Assembly (NCBI RefSeq): GCF_004365355.1
Contig: NZ_SODP01000002.1
Location: 1,483,838-1,547,837, forward strand
Direction: 5' to 3'
Source of the DNA: Kribbella pratensis
GTDB taxonomy: Bacteria; Actinomycetota; Actinomycetes; Propionibacteriales; Kribbellaceae
Length of the DNA stretch: 64,000 nucleotides
Part shown: one piece after another, positions 15,036 through 23,930 of the stretch
Layout: each line of letters starts with the position of its first letter
How positions within the stretch are numbered: the first letter of the stretch is position 1
Notes under the pieces: generated by a model
Told to the model about the DNA's origin: nothing
What the model saw: the letters and a program-made list of their open reading frames with translations, nothing else
The model's database searches: none
Made by a program: the position numbers and the translations under genes

Positions 15036-16478
15036 ATGCGGGAGTTGACGGGGTACGACGTGGGCGGGCTGCGGGCGGCGTTCACGGCCGCGAGGTACAC
15101 CGTGGACGGGGTTGCCGAGCGGCTCGGGGAGCAGGCCAACGGGGCCCTGGGGCGCAACGAGACGGCGCCGGCGGCTCGGCGTACGGACTCGGGGGACGCA
15201 CTTGACACGATGATCCGGCTGTTCCTCTTGCAGCGGCCCGTGCCGGAAGCGCTTGTGAACAAGGCGTTCCCGGGCATCGATCTAGTTGCTCTGGGCATCA
15301 TTGCGATATCGGGTGGCGAGGCAAGGGCCGTGCTCGACATCCGCCCGTTCGCGGAGGACGAGCGGGAGTGGTGGGTGGTTGCCGACCCCACCCCGGGGCT
15401 CGACGGGCGCCGGGAGGCGATGCGCTCCGACTATGTGCTCGGGATCGCCCCGGCCAGCCTGAGCCTGATCCACCTCACCGTCCAGATCAAGGCAGATCGT
15501 GCGCTCGACATCGGCACGGGCTGTGGCATTCAGTCGCTCCACCTCGCCGACCGTGTCAACCAGCTCGTCGCCACCGACGTCAACCCGCGAGCGTTGCAGC
15601 TGGCCCGTTGGACGGCGGCGCTCAACCACATCGACCTCGACGTACGTGATGGCAGCCTGTACGAGCCGGTCCGCGGTGAGCGGTTCGACCTGATCGTCAG
15701 CAATCCGCCGTACGTCATCTCCCCACCCGGCGGCGACCTGACCTACCGCGAGACCGGGTACGCCGGTGACGCCGTCGTCGAGCAACTCATCAGGCAGGCG
15801 CCGGGCCACCTCACCGACGGCGGCTGGTGCCAACTGCTCGCCAACTGGACCTGCGTCCGCGGCGAGGACTGGCAGGACCGCATCGCCGGCTGGACCGCAG
15901 ACCGCTCTGCCTGGGCCGTCCAGCGCGAGCAGCTCGACCCGTCCGAGTACGTCGAACTCTGGCTACGCGACGCCGGCCTGCACGACTCACCGCAGTACAC
16001 CACCCGGTACGACGAGTGGATGCGCTACCTGGACGAACACAGCGTCGAAGCGATCGGCATGGGCTGGATCACCCTGCACAACGTCGAAGGCACGCTCGAT
16101 GCCGAGTCTTGGCCGTACGAGATCGAGCGCCCGATCGGTCCGCACGTCCTGCATCGCTTCGAACGTCTGGAAGGCCTTCCCGCCGACCTGACCGCTCTGC
16201 ACCTCCGTGTCGCGGACGACGTCATCCAGGAGACCACTGGTCAGCCAGGCGCTGAGGACCCGGCCACGATCGTCCTACGGCGCCAGCGTGGCATGCGCCG
16301 CGCAGAGCAGGTCGACACCGTCCTGGCCGGCTTCGTCGGTGCGTGTGACGGTGACCTGAGCGTGGGCCAGATCCTCGCTGCCCTGGCGGACCTGATGGAC
16401 CGGCCAGTGGTCGACGTACTCTCCGACTACCTTCCGCAGATCAGAAACCTCGTCATAGAAGGCTTCCTGGACTACTGA
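15036..16478 (+). CDS. SAM-dependent methyltransferase, HemK/PrmC-like
   Basis: 480 residues. The central class I methyltransferase domain has the SAM-binding motif ALDIGTGCGIQSLHLA and the NPPY motif (SNPPYVISPP) of enzymes that methylate amide or planar amino nitrogens. N- and C-terminal extensions of about 140 and 190 residues match a conserved actinobacterial protein family with unknown flanking domains. ATG at 15036 has GGGAGG eight bases upstream, better than the in-frame GTG at 15030. The stop overlaps the convergent GGDEF gene by 7 bp. The substrate (protein, RNA or small molecule) is unknown. Confidence 0.82.
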   Translation: MRELTGYDVGGLRAAFTAARYTVDGVAERLGEQANGALGRNETAPAARRTDSGDALDTMIRLFLLQRPVPEALVNKAFPGIDLVALGIIAISGGEARAVLDIRPFAEDEREWWVVADPTPGLDGRREAMRSDYVLGIAPASLSLIHLTVQIKADRALDIGTGCGIQSLHLADRVNQLVATDVNPRALQLARWTAALNHIDLDVRDGSLYEPVRGERFDLIVSNPPYVISPPGGDLTYRETGYAGDAVVEQLIRQAPGHLTDGGWCQLLANWTCVRGEDWQDRIAGWTADRSAWAVQREQLDPSEYVELWLRDAGLHDSPQYTTRYDEWMRYLDEHSVEAIGMGWITLHNVEGTLDAESWPYEIERPIGPHVLHRFERLEGLPADLTALHLRVADDVIQETTGQPGAEDPATIVLRRQRGMRRAEQVDTVLAGFVGACDGDLSVGQILAALADLMDRPVVDVLSDYLPQIRNLVIEGFLDY

Positions 16479-18040
16479 GCGGCCCGGCGACGTCGGCGCT
16501 TCTCGGCGTACATGCGGCGGTCCGCCTCGGTCAGCAGGTCGCTGACCGACGTACCGTCCGTGCTGCTCGCCTGCCCCACGCTCAGCCGCAGCATGGCGAA
16601 CCATGGCGCCAGCGCGTGCGCCGCCTCCCGATCCGCCGCGGCCTTGATCCGCTCGACGAGCTCGGGCGCGCCGCGCTCGTCCGGGTTGTCGAGTACGACG
16701 ACGAACTCATCCCCGCCCGCCCGCGCCACCACATCCTCCGCGCGGCACTGCTCCGTCAGCAGCTGCCCGACGCGCCGCAGTACCTCGTCACCGCACGCAT
16801 GTCCGTAGCTGTCGTTGATCACCTTGAGGTTGTCCACGTCGATCGCGATCACCGCGACCGATCGACCGGAGTCCCGTGCCACCGACATCCGCTCGTCCAG
16901 AGCGCGCCGATTGCCGACACCGGTCAGCGGGTCCTCCCGAGCGGCCCGCCACTCCGCGTCGTGCCGGATCGACAGCTCATGGTTCGCCAGGGCAGTCCGT
17001 ACGGCGTACAGCCCGCGCAACCGCTCTGCCCACCACCCGCGGCTGATCGCCCGCGCGTACTGCAACCCGGTAGACGCACCCACGTCGCCTGACTCGGCCA
17101 CGATCTGTACGGCGGTGTGCCGGATCAGCGCCTCGACCGGCGGATCCGACGTCGGCGGCAGCTCACTCGCGGACCGTCCCGCAGCCTCCATCGCGTCGTC
17201 GACCCGGCCGAGCCGCAGGTACGCCCTGGCCAGGTAGGCGCCCGCGATCGCGGCCAGCTCGAGATCGCCGAGCTTCGCCAGCTGGTCGCGGCAGTCCTTC
17301 AGGATCACCGCCGCCTCGCCCGCGTCCCCTGCGTCGTTGCTCGCGGCGAGCCACATCCGCCCGACCATCGGCCAGTACCCGAGCAGGTCGGCCGCGAGGA
17401 TCGCGTCGACCGCCTCGCCCGCCCACCGATGAGCTGCCCGCCGCCGCTCCTTGATCTCCTCGTCGTACGACGGGTCGCCGAGCCGCTCGAGCTCGTGGGC
17501 CCAGCGCAGGTTCGACTCGGCCAGGTTCAGCCGGTTGATCGCCGGGGCCTCGGGCAGGCCGAGCGGATCGTGATCACCCTCCGCGGCGAGCTCGAAGTGC
17601 GGGATGCACAACTCGTACAGCCGGAGCAGGTCATAGGCGTAGCCGAGGCCCGTGTGCGCCCAGCCGGCCAGACCGAGATCGCGGGTCCGCGAGAGGGCGT
17701 TCTCCGCGGCGACCAGATCCGCGACCGAGTCACCGCCCTCGCCGGTGCGGATCAGCGTCACGATCCGCAGTGCGATCGCGTTCGCCTCCCAACCCGGCTC
17801 GTCGATCGCGCGGGCGACCCGGATACAGCTATCGACGGCGTCCAGGGCCTCGACCGAATCGGTGGCGTGATGCGCCGCGACGGCCCGCACGTACTCGGCC
17901 GCCGCCCGCTCGTGACTCGGCTCCGGATCCAGCTCGGCCAGCAACTCGTTCAGCTCGAGCGCAGCCTCGGCCGGACTGCCTGACTGCGCCCGCGTCATCG
18001 CCGCCGCGATCCGTGCCGTCACCCCCGACGTCTCGCGCAC
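16472..18040 (-). CDS. GGDEF-domain diguanylate cyclase with N-terminal helical-repeat region (copy 1)
   Basis: About 522 residues, no membrane segment. Residues 1-350 are alpha-helical and TPR-like (for example ELAAIAGAYLARAYLRLGRV). A GGDEF domain follows: DPLTGVGNRRALDERM, a binding stretch with DVDNLKVINDSYGH, then GGDEF at about 442-446. RxxD lies five residues before it (RAED, about 433-436), the product-inhibition I-site. All catalytic features are present, so it should make cyclic di-GMP. The start is set at GTG 18040, with GGGAGG 4 nt upstream. It is the downstream member of a tandem pair of paralogues. Confidence 0.85.
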   Translation of the reverse strand: MRETSGVTARIAAAMTRAQSGSPAEAALELNELLAELDPEPSHERAAAEYVRAVAAHHATDSVEALDAVDSCIRVARAIDEPGWEANAIALRIVTLIRTGEGGDSVADLVAAENALSRTRDLGLAGWAHTGLGYAYDLLRLYELCIPHFELAAEGDHDPLGLPEAPAINRLNLAESNLRWAHELERLGDPSYDEEIKERRRAAHRWAGEAVDAILAADLLGYWPMVGRMWLAASNDAGDAGEAAVILKDCRDQLAKLGDLELAAIAGAYLARAYLRLGRVDDAMEAAGRSASELPPTSDPPVEALIRHTAVQIVAESGDVGASTGLQYARAISRGWWAERLRGLYAVRTALANHELSIRHDAEWRAAREDPLTGVGNRRALDERMSVARDSGRSVAVIAIDVDNLKVINDSYGHACGDEVLRRVGQLLTEQCRAEDVVARAGGDEFVVVLDNPDERGAPELVERIKAAADREAAHALAPWFAMLRLSVGQASSTDGTSVSDLLTEADRRMYAEKRRRRRAAQ

Positions 18041-18080
18041 CACACCTCCCCTACCCTGACTCACCCTCTTGCAGTGCCCA

Positions 18081-19637
18081 TCACCTATTGCGGCGCTTGT
18101 CCTCGTACAGGCGCACATCCGCCCGCGCGATCAGTTGGTCGACACCGAGCCCTTCGGCGGTCGCGGCGTACCCGAGGCTCAGCCCGAGCCGGCGCAACCA
18201 CGGCTTGTCCGTCGACGCCGCGATCGCCTCGACGGCGGTCCGGATCCGCTCGGCCAGCTGGGCGCCGCCCTTGGCGTCGGGCTGGTCGAGGACCACGAAG
18301 AACTCGTCGCCTCCCGATCGAACCACGGCATCGGTCGCTCGCGCCTGTTCTACCAGGAGATTTGCCACAACCTGCAGCAATTCGTCCCCGCAGGCGTGCC
18401 CGAAGGTGTCGTTGACGATCTTCAGGTTGTCCACATCGATGGCCAGCAAGGTGACCGCACGCCCGGAGTCACGGGCCGCGGTGAGCCGCTCGTCCAGCGC
18501 GCGGCGATTTCCTACGCCGGTCAGCGGATCCTGCCGCGCCGCATGCCACTCGGCGTCGTGCCGGGCCGGGAGATCGTGCACGGCAAGCGCATGCCGTACG
18601 GCGTTCAGCGCCCGCTGCCGCTCTTTCCACCACCCGCGCGCCACCGAACGCGCGTACTCCAAGCCCGCAAGGGCTCCCGGAGTCCCGTCGAGCGCATCGA
18701 TCTCCGAACGGATCTGCAGGACCAGCACATGTGTCGATGGGTCGGCCAACGGAATCAGATCGGCGGCCGCCCGGTCCGCCGCGGCTTTGGCCTGGTCGAG
18801 CTTTTCCTGCGCCTTCAGGGCCCTGGCCAGGTACGCGCCGGCGATCGCGAGCCGCTCGGTCTCGCCGACCTTGCTCATCTCGTCGCGGATCTCGGTCAGC
18901 TCGGCGACCGCGTGGTCCGAATCCTCGGCAGTTGTGGCCGCAGCAAGCCACAGACGGGCACTCAGACGCCAGAACTCCTGGCTCTGGTCGTCCACTATCA
19001 CCCGCTCGGCCTCGCGCGCCCAGTACGCCGCTGAGGCCAGGCGCTCCTCGATCTCCCTTGTATACAAAGGATCGCCGAGCCGCTCGAGCTCATGCGCCCA
19101 GCGCAGGTACGTCTCGGCGAGGTTCAAACGATCGATGGCCTCGGACTCGGCCAACTCGAACACGTCCGCGTCGAGCCCGGTCGCGAGCTCGTAATGCGGG
19201 ATGCAGAGCTCGAACAGCCGGAGGACGTCGTACGCGTAGCCGAGTCCGGTGTGGGCCCAGGCGGTCAGTCCGAGGTCCTTGGTCCGGCTCAAGGCGGCTT
19301 CGGCTGCGACCAGGTCGTTCACGGTATCGCCGCCGCGGCCGCTGCGGGCGAGGTTGATGATGCGGATCGGCAGGGCGTTGGCTTCCCAGCCGGGTTCGTC
19401 GATCGCCCGGGCGACCTCGATACAGGCGTCGACGGCCCGCAGCGCCTCGTCGGCGTCGCTCGCATAGTGAGCTGACACGCCGCGCACGTACTCGACGGCG
19501 GCCAGCCGGTAGCTCGGCTCGTCACCCAGCTCGGCCCGGATCGCCTCGAGCTCGGCGGCCGCGATCACATGGCCACCCGACTGGGCGGCGGTCATCGCGG
19601 CGGCGATCCGGGCGGTCAACTCATCGCCCGTCGCCAT
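18081..19637 (-). CDS. GGDEF-domain diguanylate cyclase with N-terminal helical-repeat region (copy 2)
   Basis: About 518 residues, paralogous over its full length to the next gene downstream. It has the same N-terminal TARIAAAM motif, the same TPR-like helices (LAIAGAYLARALKAQEKL), DPLTGVGNRRALDERL, and GGDEF at about 442-446 preceded by an RATD I-site. The start at ATG 19637 is chosen by alignment with copy 1, placing seven residues before TARIAAAM in both; the frame is open to 19718. The genes are 40 bp apart on the same strand and probably form an operon. No PAS, GAF or transmembrane domain is evident, so the helical repeats may be the sensory or scaffold part. Confidence 0.85.
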   Translation of the reverse strand: MATGDELTARIAAAMTAAQSGGHVIAAAELEAIRAELGDEPSYRLAAVEYVRGVSAHYASDADEALRAVDACIEVARAIDEPGWEANALPIRIINLARSGRGGDTVNDLVAAEAALSRTKDLGLTAWAHTGLGYAYDVLRLFELCIPHYELATGLDADVFELAESEAIDRLNLAETYLRWAHELERLGDPLYTREIEERLASAAYWAREAERVIVDDQSQEFWRLSARLWLAAATTAEDSDHAVAELTEIRDEMSKVGETERLAIAGAYLARALKAQEKLDQAKAAADRAAADLIPLADPSTHVLVLQIRSEIDALDGTPGALAGLEYARSVARGWWKERQRALNAVRHALAVHDLPARHDAEWHAARQDPLTGVGNRRALDERLTAARDSGRAVTLLAIDVDNLKIVNDTFGHACGDELLQVVANLLVEQARATDAVVRSGGDEFFVVLDQPDAKGGAQLAERIRTAVEAIAASTDKPWLRRLGLSLGYAATAEGLGVDQLIARADVRLYEDKRRNR

Positions 19638-19810
19638 CTCGCCAATGCCCATACCGCCGACGGCCCTTCCCCATGTTCCGTCACCCGCACTTCGGGCCGG
19701 ACCGCCCATTGTGACCACCCACCCCGCATCCTGTCACGACCCGATCCGGCCAACGGCCACCTAGTGCCACAAAGACACTACTCACGAGAACCGTCAGTGC
19801 AGCAATTTGC

Positions 19811-19838
19811 GTTGCCCCCAGGGGCAGGGTTCTAGGGT
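19811..19838 (+). promoter_or_regulatory. Putative leaderless promoter with a short dyad before the LLM oxidoreductase
   Basis: TAGGGT (19833-19838) ends 6 nt before the GTG at 19845, and no Shine-Dalgarno is present. About 10 bp further upstream, TGCCCC and GGGGCA form an inverted repeat around CA, overlapping the expected -35 area. The rest of the 207-bp gap to copy 2 of the GGDEF pair shows nothing else. Confidence 0.4.
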
Positions 19839-19844
19839 CGGCGG

Positions 19845-20654
19845 GTGAAATTCGCCGTCACTTACAGCACGCCGGGGCAGGGGATGGATCCGGAGCGGCT
19901 GGTCGAGTTCGCGCAGCACGCTGAGGCCTGCGGGTTCGAGGGGTTGTACGTGCCTGAGCACGTCGCGCTCTACCGCGGCGCGTCCTTGGGCGGTTTCGAG
20001 CTGCCGACGACGCTCGAGTACGCCGATCCGCTCGACCTGCTCATGTACGTCGCCGCGTCGACCGAGCGGCTCCTTCTAGGCACCGCGGTACTGCTGCTGC
20101 CGTACCACCACCCCGTCACCCTCGCGAAGCGCCTCGCCACGATCGACGTACTGTCCAAAGGCCGGATGCGCCTGCTGACCGTCGGCCTCGGCAGCCTGCC
20201 CGGTGAGGCCCGCGCTGTCGGGGTCGACTTCGCGACACGTGGACGGCGTACTGACGAGGCGATCGACGTACTGCGCTTGCTGTGGTCCGGCGGACCCGAG
20301 GGTGTCAGCTACTCAGGCGAGTTCTTCACGTTCGAGAACGTGACCAGCTACCCACACCCGATCGCTCCCCTCCCCATCCACATCGGCGGCTCGTCCCGCG
20401 CCGCCGCCCGCCGAGCCGCCCTTCGCGGCGACGGCTACTTCCCAGGAGGAGCACTCCCACCCACGGAACGCGCAGCCCAATGGGAACTGGCCCGCTCCGG
20501 CCGCGACAACTTCGAGTACACCCGCTGGGCTTCAACTGACCTGACCCCCGAAGCACTCACGTCGTACGAACGCCAAGGCGTCACCCGCCTGGTCATCAAC
20601 CCCCAATCCCTCGACGACCTCACCCACTTCGCCCACCACCTCAACCTGCCCTGA
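19845..20654 (+). CDS. LLM-class (luciferase-like) F420-dependent oxidoreductase
   Basis: 269 residues of the bacterial-luciferase TIM-barrel fold. Visible family marks are the N-terminal VTYSTPGQGMDPERLVEFAQ, the segment EGLYVPEHVAL, the cofactor-pocket strand LLLGTAVLLLPYHHPVTLAK, GRMRLLTVGLGS, and the phosphate-binding LPIHIGGSSRAAARRAA. Actinobacterial members mostly use coenzyme F420 rather than FMN; that is inferred from the family and not visible here. The substrate is unknown. GTG at 19845 is supported by TAGGGT 6 nt upstream. It stands alone and its end overlaps the convergent NUDIX gene by 14 bp. Confidence 0.85.
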   Translation: MKFAVTYSTPGQGMDPERLVEFAQHAEACGFEGLYVPEHVALYRGASLGGFELPTTLEYADPLDLLMYVAASTERLLLGTAVLLLPYHHPVTLAKRLATIDVLSKGRMRLLTVGLGSLPGEARAVGVDFATRGRRTDEAIDVLRLLWSGGPEGVSYSGEFFTFENVTSYPHPIAPLPIHIGGSSRAAARRAALRGDGYFPGGALPPTERAAQWELARSGRDNFEYTRWASTDLTPEALTSYERQGVTRLVINPQSLDDLTHFAHHLNLP

Positions 20655-21123
20655 CCGGCTTCCCGTTCACGCAGAACCAGGTCGAGCCGTCGCTCGCGGC
20701 GGTCAGCGCCACCTCGATGCGATCAGCCAGCAGGGGCTTCACCAACCGCCGAGTCTCCGTCGGGTCATAGAACCCGGCCGACACGATCTCGCCGTCGGGG
20801 AACCTCAACGCGTCGACCTCGGCGTCGCTCAGTACGCCGCCGTCGAAGAGGAACACAATCCCCTCCGGCCGATGCTGCTGCGTGCGCACATGATCCACGA
20901 CCAGCAACCGCCCCACGGGCTGCTCCCAGCCCAACTCCTCCTGCAACTCGCGGGCTGCCCCGTCCCAGGGCGACTCGTCCGCTTCGACGGACCCTCCCGG
21001 GATCTCCCAGTTCACCTTGTACGACGGCTCAACCAGAAGCACCCGCCCGTCAGCCGCCCGAAACACCGCCCCTGCCACAACCCGCTTCCGCGCCAACCCA
21101 GCCACATACTCCGCATCCGTCAC
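20641..21123 (-). CDS. NUDIX hydrolase
   Basis: About 160 residues with a complete Nudix box starting at GGSVEADESPWDGAARE and ending REL-QEE-LGW, so the metal-binding glutamates are present. The core KVNWEIPGGSVEADE is typical of house-cleaning nucleotide pyrophosphatases; the specific nucleoside diphosphate derivative is unknown. The frame opens at 21201. GTG at 21123 (VTDAEYVAGLARKR) is preferred because related proteins start with DAEY; ATG at 21150 is the alternative. The stop overlaps the LLM oxidoreductase stop. Confidence 0.82.
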   Translation of the reverse strand: MTDAEYVAGLARKRVVAGAVFRAADGRVLLVEPSYKVNWEIPGGSVEADESPWDGAARELQEELGWEQPVGRLLVVDHVRTQQHRPEGIVFLFDGGVLSDAEVDALRFPDGEIVSAGFYDPTETRRLVKPLLADRIEVALTAASDGSTWFCVNGKPVRAG

Positions 21124-21286
21124 ATCCGAAATAGACGCTCCGCCCCTCATCGGGGTTCGGCGTGGGTCTGGACACCTTGTCGGGGCCTGTGAACAGGGCA
21201 TGACGTGTCCTAGGCCCCCATCGCCTGTCCGAAGTCACGCCGAAGTGACCTGCGCTGAGGCCCGCCGGCGGATACCCCACAAACAA

Positions 21287-21317
21287 CTCTGCCTCGCCCG
21301 GGTGGGGCGAGGCAGAG
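21287..21317 (-). terminator. Rho-independent terminator of the P450 gene
   Basis: CTCTGCCTCGCCC (21287-21299) and GGGCGAGGCAGAG (21305-21317) form a perfect 13-bp stem with a 5-nt loop, 22 bp past the P450 stop. On the minus strand it is followed by TTGTTTG, a short T-rich tract. This is the clearest terminator in the window. Confidence 0.85.
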
Positions 21318-21339
21318 TGCGATCACAGTTGCGGTGGCG

Positions 21340-22653
21340 TCAGACGGCGGCCTGGTTCGTGGACGCTGCGTGGAGATGGACGGGGAGGGATTCGACGCCG
21401 TAGACGATGGAGAAGTCGCGGAAGCGGAGTTGTTCCTCGGGTACGGCGAGGGACAGGTCCGGGAAGCGGTGCGCCAGCGCGCTGAACGCCGCGCGTAGCT
21501 CCATCCGCGCGAGCTCCGCGCCGACGCAACGATGCATCCCGTGGCCGAAGGCGAGGTGAGCTGCGGACACCGTACGGCGGGGGTAGAAGTCCTCGGCGTC
21601 CGCGCCGAAGATCTGCTTGTCGCGGTCCGCACCGGACAGCGACACCGCGACCAGGTCGCCCTTCTTCACCTGCTGGCCGAACAGCTCCTGGTCGTGCCGC
21701 GCGAACCGCGGGAAGGCGACCTGAACAACCGTCAAGTAACGCAGCAGCTCCTCGACGATCACGTCGACCGCGCCCGGCTCGTTCCGGATCATCTCGAAGT
21801 TCGCCGGGTCGCGCAGCAGCACCAAGGTGCCGAGCGCGAGCATGCTCGCCGACGTCTCGTACCCACCCAGGAACACCCCGTCAGCAAGCCCGCCCAGCTC
21901 GATGTCGTCCAGGTCGTCACCCTGCTCGCGGATGATCGACCCGATCAGCCCGTCGCCCGGGTTCGTCCGCTGCTTCCGGACGATCTCGAACAGGAAGTCC
22001 CTCGACTCCGACGCCGACCCGAACACCCCGATCCCGCCACCGGACAGGTCGAAGCGCGCCGGCCCAAGCGCGCGGAAGCGATCGCGGTCCTGCTCCTCGA
22101 CGCCGAGCAGGTCGGCGATCAGCAGGAACGGCACATTGAAGGCGAAGTCCGACACGATGTCGACGACCGGACCCTTCGCCTCCATCTGGTCCAGCTGGTC
22201 GTTGACGATCTTCTCGATCGCCGGCTCGAGCCGGGCCAGCTTGCGCTTGGTGAACTCGGGGGTGAGCAGCTTGCGCAGCCGCGTGTGGTCCGGCGGATCG
22301 GTGAAACCCAGCCCGCCGATACCCTCCGAGGGCTTGTTCGGGTCCGAGCCGACCAGCGGCCGGATGTCGTTGCTGAAGTTCGTCGTATCGGCGAGCACGG
22401 CCTTCGCCTCGGCATGCCCGCTGACCACCCAGACATTCAGCCCGAACAGGTGGGCCAGCTTGTGCACCGGCTCGGTCTCCCGCACCTCCGCGAGCTCCGG
22501 CACCGGGTCGAGACCCTGCCGGCGCAGCGGCATCGAGACCGAGCTGGGAAACATCCGCATCTTCGACAGGTCGAGACCACCCTTTCGGGTGGTCCTACTG
22601 AGAATGCGGTTGCCGACCCATCTCTTCAGGTATGTCGCAACCATGACTTCCAC
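21340..22653 (-). CDS. Cytochrome P450
   Basis: 437 residues, soluble bacterial type. The I-helix has GGYETSAS (Ser in place of the second Thr), the K-helix EELLR, and the heme loop FGHGMHRCVGAELA with the thiolate near C376. It needs a ferredoxin and a reductase, neither of which is nearby. The start is GTG 22653 with GAGAGG 4 nt upstream; an ATG three codons later is possible. The substrate is unknown; no biosynthetic cluster adjoins, although a strong inverted repeat upstream suggests specific regulation. Confidence 0.92.
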   Translation of the reverse strand: MEVMVATYLKRWVGNRILSRTTRKGGLDLSKMRMFPSSVSMPLRRQGLDPVPELAEVRETEPVHKLAHLFGLNVWVVSGHAEAKAVLADTTNFSNDIRPLVGSDPNKPSEGIGGLGFTDPPDHTRLRKLLTPEFTKRKLARLEPAIEKIVNDQLDQMEAKGPVVDIVSDFAFNVPFLLIADLLGVEEQDRDRFRALGPARFDLSGGGIGVFGSASESRDFLFEIVRKQRTNPGDGLIGSIIREQGDDLDDIELGGLADGVFLGGYETSASMLALGTLVLLRDPANFEMIRNEPGAVDVIVEELLRYLTVVQVAFPRFARHDQELFGQQVKKGDLVAVSLSGADRDKQIFGADAEDFYPRRTVSAAHLAFGHGMHRCVGAELARMELRAAFSALAHRFPDLSLAVPEEQLRFRDFSIVYGVESLPVHLHAASTNQAAV

Positions 22654-22961
22654 GCGCCCTCTCTAGAACCCGCTGCCCCCGACGGCTTTGTACCTCAAAG
22701 CTAACCTCGCCGGGGACCAGATCTGATGGTGTTGGCACTACTCGGGTAGTGGCGTTGGCACCACCATGGGAGGGGGCCATGGCCTGCCAGCAGAGACCTT
22801 GTCACGGACGAGCCCTCTACTGCCACCTGACTTCACCTGTACTCCGCCCTGGATCTCGACATGCCGTTGCTCGGGGAGGATTCAGGGAAAAACGAGACGA
22901 AAGTCGGATGCGTCCTACCCCACAAGGTAGTTGCCCCGAGCCCTGCATTACCTGAGAGCGC
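22654..22961. other. 308-bp intergenic region before the P450, with operator-like repeats
   Basis: CACTAC (22736-22741) and GTAGTG (22746-22751) are inverted around TCGG. This core is flanked by direct copies of GTTGGCAC at 22731-22738 and 22754-22761. The dyad lies about 85 bp upstream of the P450 start and could bind a TetR- or GntR-type regulator. The rest, up to the DUF2785 stop at 22962, holds nothing else convincing. Confidence 0.4.
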
Positions 22962-23756
22962 TCAGAGATAGTACGGCGTGATGATCCGGAACACGTCCGC
23001 CAGCTTCGTCTTGACCTCTTCGCGGTGCGGGACCGGCGTGAGCTTTTTCTCATCACCGACCCGCACACCGTGATCGGCGAGCACGTATACAACCCGCAAA
23101 GTCCGGACGGTGTTCGTCACCTCGGGAGTGATCCCTTCGGCCGGCGGGTTCGAGAGCGCGCGGATCGCCGGGTCGAGCCAGTCGACGGCGTCGGACTCGG
23201 TCAGGTCCTCGCGCGTGAGCGTCGCGGCCAGGGCGTACCCGAGCCGATCGTCCTCCATGTCCCGCAGCACGTACGACGTGGGCGTCAGCAACCGCCCGAT
23301 CCCGAGCCGGAGCATCTGCATCGGCTCGACCGCCGCGTGCAGCCCGAGCGTCCCGAGCAGGTCGGCACCGTGCGCCACCGCGTGCAGCCAGCCGAGCTTC
23401 TCGTCGTACCCGCGCAGGTCCTCCTCGGCGACGTACCAACGCTCGAACGGCGGGACCCAGTGCGGCTCGAAGACCCCCGCGGTCACGATCGAGTCGAGGA
23501 TCAACGGCACGAACGTCCGCACCTGGATCTCCGGGTCGCCGAGCCGCGGAACCAGCTCGTCGCCGAGCGCCCGCAACCGCTCGGCCGTCAGCACGCCGCG
23601 GCCGATCCAGGTCGCGAGGACGGAGTACCCGTACCGGTCCCGTACGACGGGATCCGGTGATCGCAGCATGTCCACCAGCTCGGCCACCAGCTCACCCGTG
23701 GAGCGGCCCTCAGGGACCGCGTAGCCCGCCTCGCGCACCTGCGCCCAATCGGTCAT
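22962..23756 (-). CDS. DUF2785-family protein with HEAT-like helices
   Basis: About 264 residues, all-helical. The segments ELVDMLRSPDPVVRDRYGYS, RLGDPEIQVRTFVPLI and GWLHAVAHGADLLGTL are the conserved landmarks of DUF2785, a family of unknown function with HEAT-like repeats. The start at ATG 23756 is chosen because TACGGT lies 7 nt upstream and the frame beyond it (to 23912) is not family-like. A long hairpin separates it from the upstream ABC permease. No partner genes suggest a role. Confidence 0.78.
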   Translation of the reverse strand: MTDWAQVREAGYAVPEGRSTGELVAELVDMLRSPDPVVRDRYGYSVLATWIGRGVLTAERLRALGDELVPRLGDPEIQVRTFVPLILDSIVTAGVFEPHWVPPFERWYVAEEDLRGYDEKLGWLHAVAHGADLLGTLGLHAAVEPMQMLRLGIGRLLTPTSYVLRDMEDDRLGYALAATLTREDLTESDAVDWLDPAIRALSNPPAEGITPEVTNTVRTLRVVYVLADHGVRVGDEKKLTPVPHREEVKTKLADVFRIITPYYL

Positions 23757-23812
23757 GCGCGGCACCGTAGACGCTCGCCGGGCCAGCCGCCAACCGTTGA
23801 TCAACAGGAGAA

Positions 23813-23856
23813 ACGGCCCGCGGTCCATCCGGTCTCCCGGATGTACCACGGGCCGT
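23813..23856 (-). terminator. Terminator of the ABC transporter operon
   Basis: A 44-nt hairpin begins ACGGCCCG and ends CGGGCCGT, with an inner ATCCGG/CCGGAT stem and small symmetric internal loops. It lies 75 bp past the permease stop. There is no T-tract, as is common in actinobacteria. Confidence 0.7.
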
Positions 23857-23930
23857 CGCGGCCAGGACCCCTCAGCCCGACCGGGCTCCCTGCCCCGGCC
23901 AGGGCCCCTCAACCTCGACCGGGGTGGCTT

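Noticed and set aside
22779..22955. 58-codon Cys-containing ORF with a GGGAGG-like site
   Set aside because: Third-position GC is low, the purine run lies only 2-3 nt from the ATG, no family resemblance is seen, and it overlaps the P450 promoter region.
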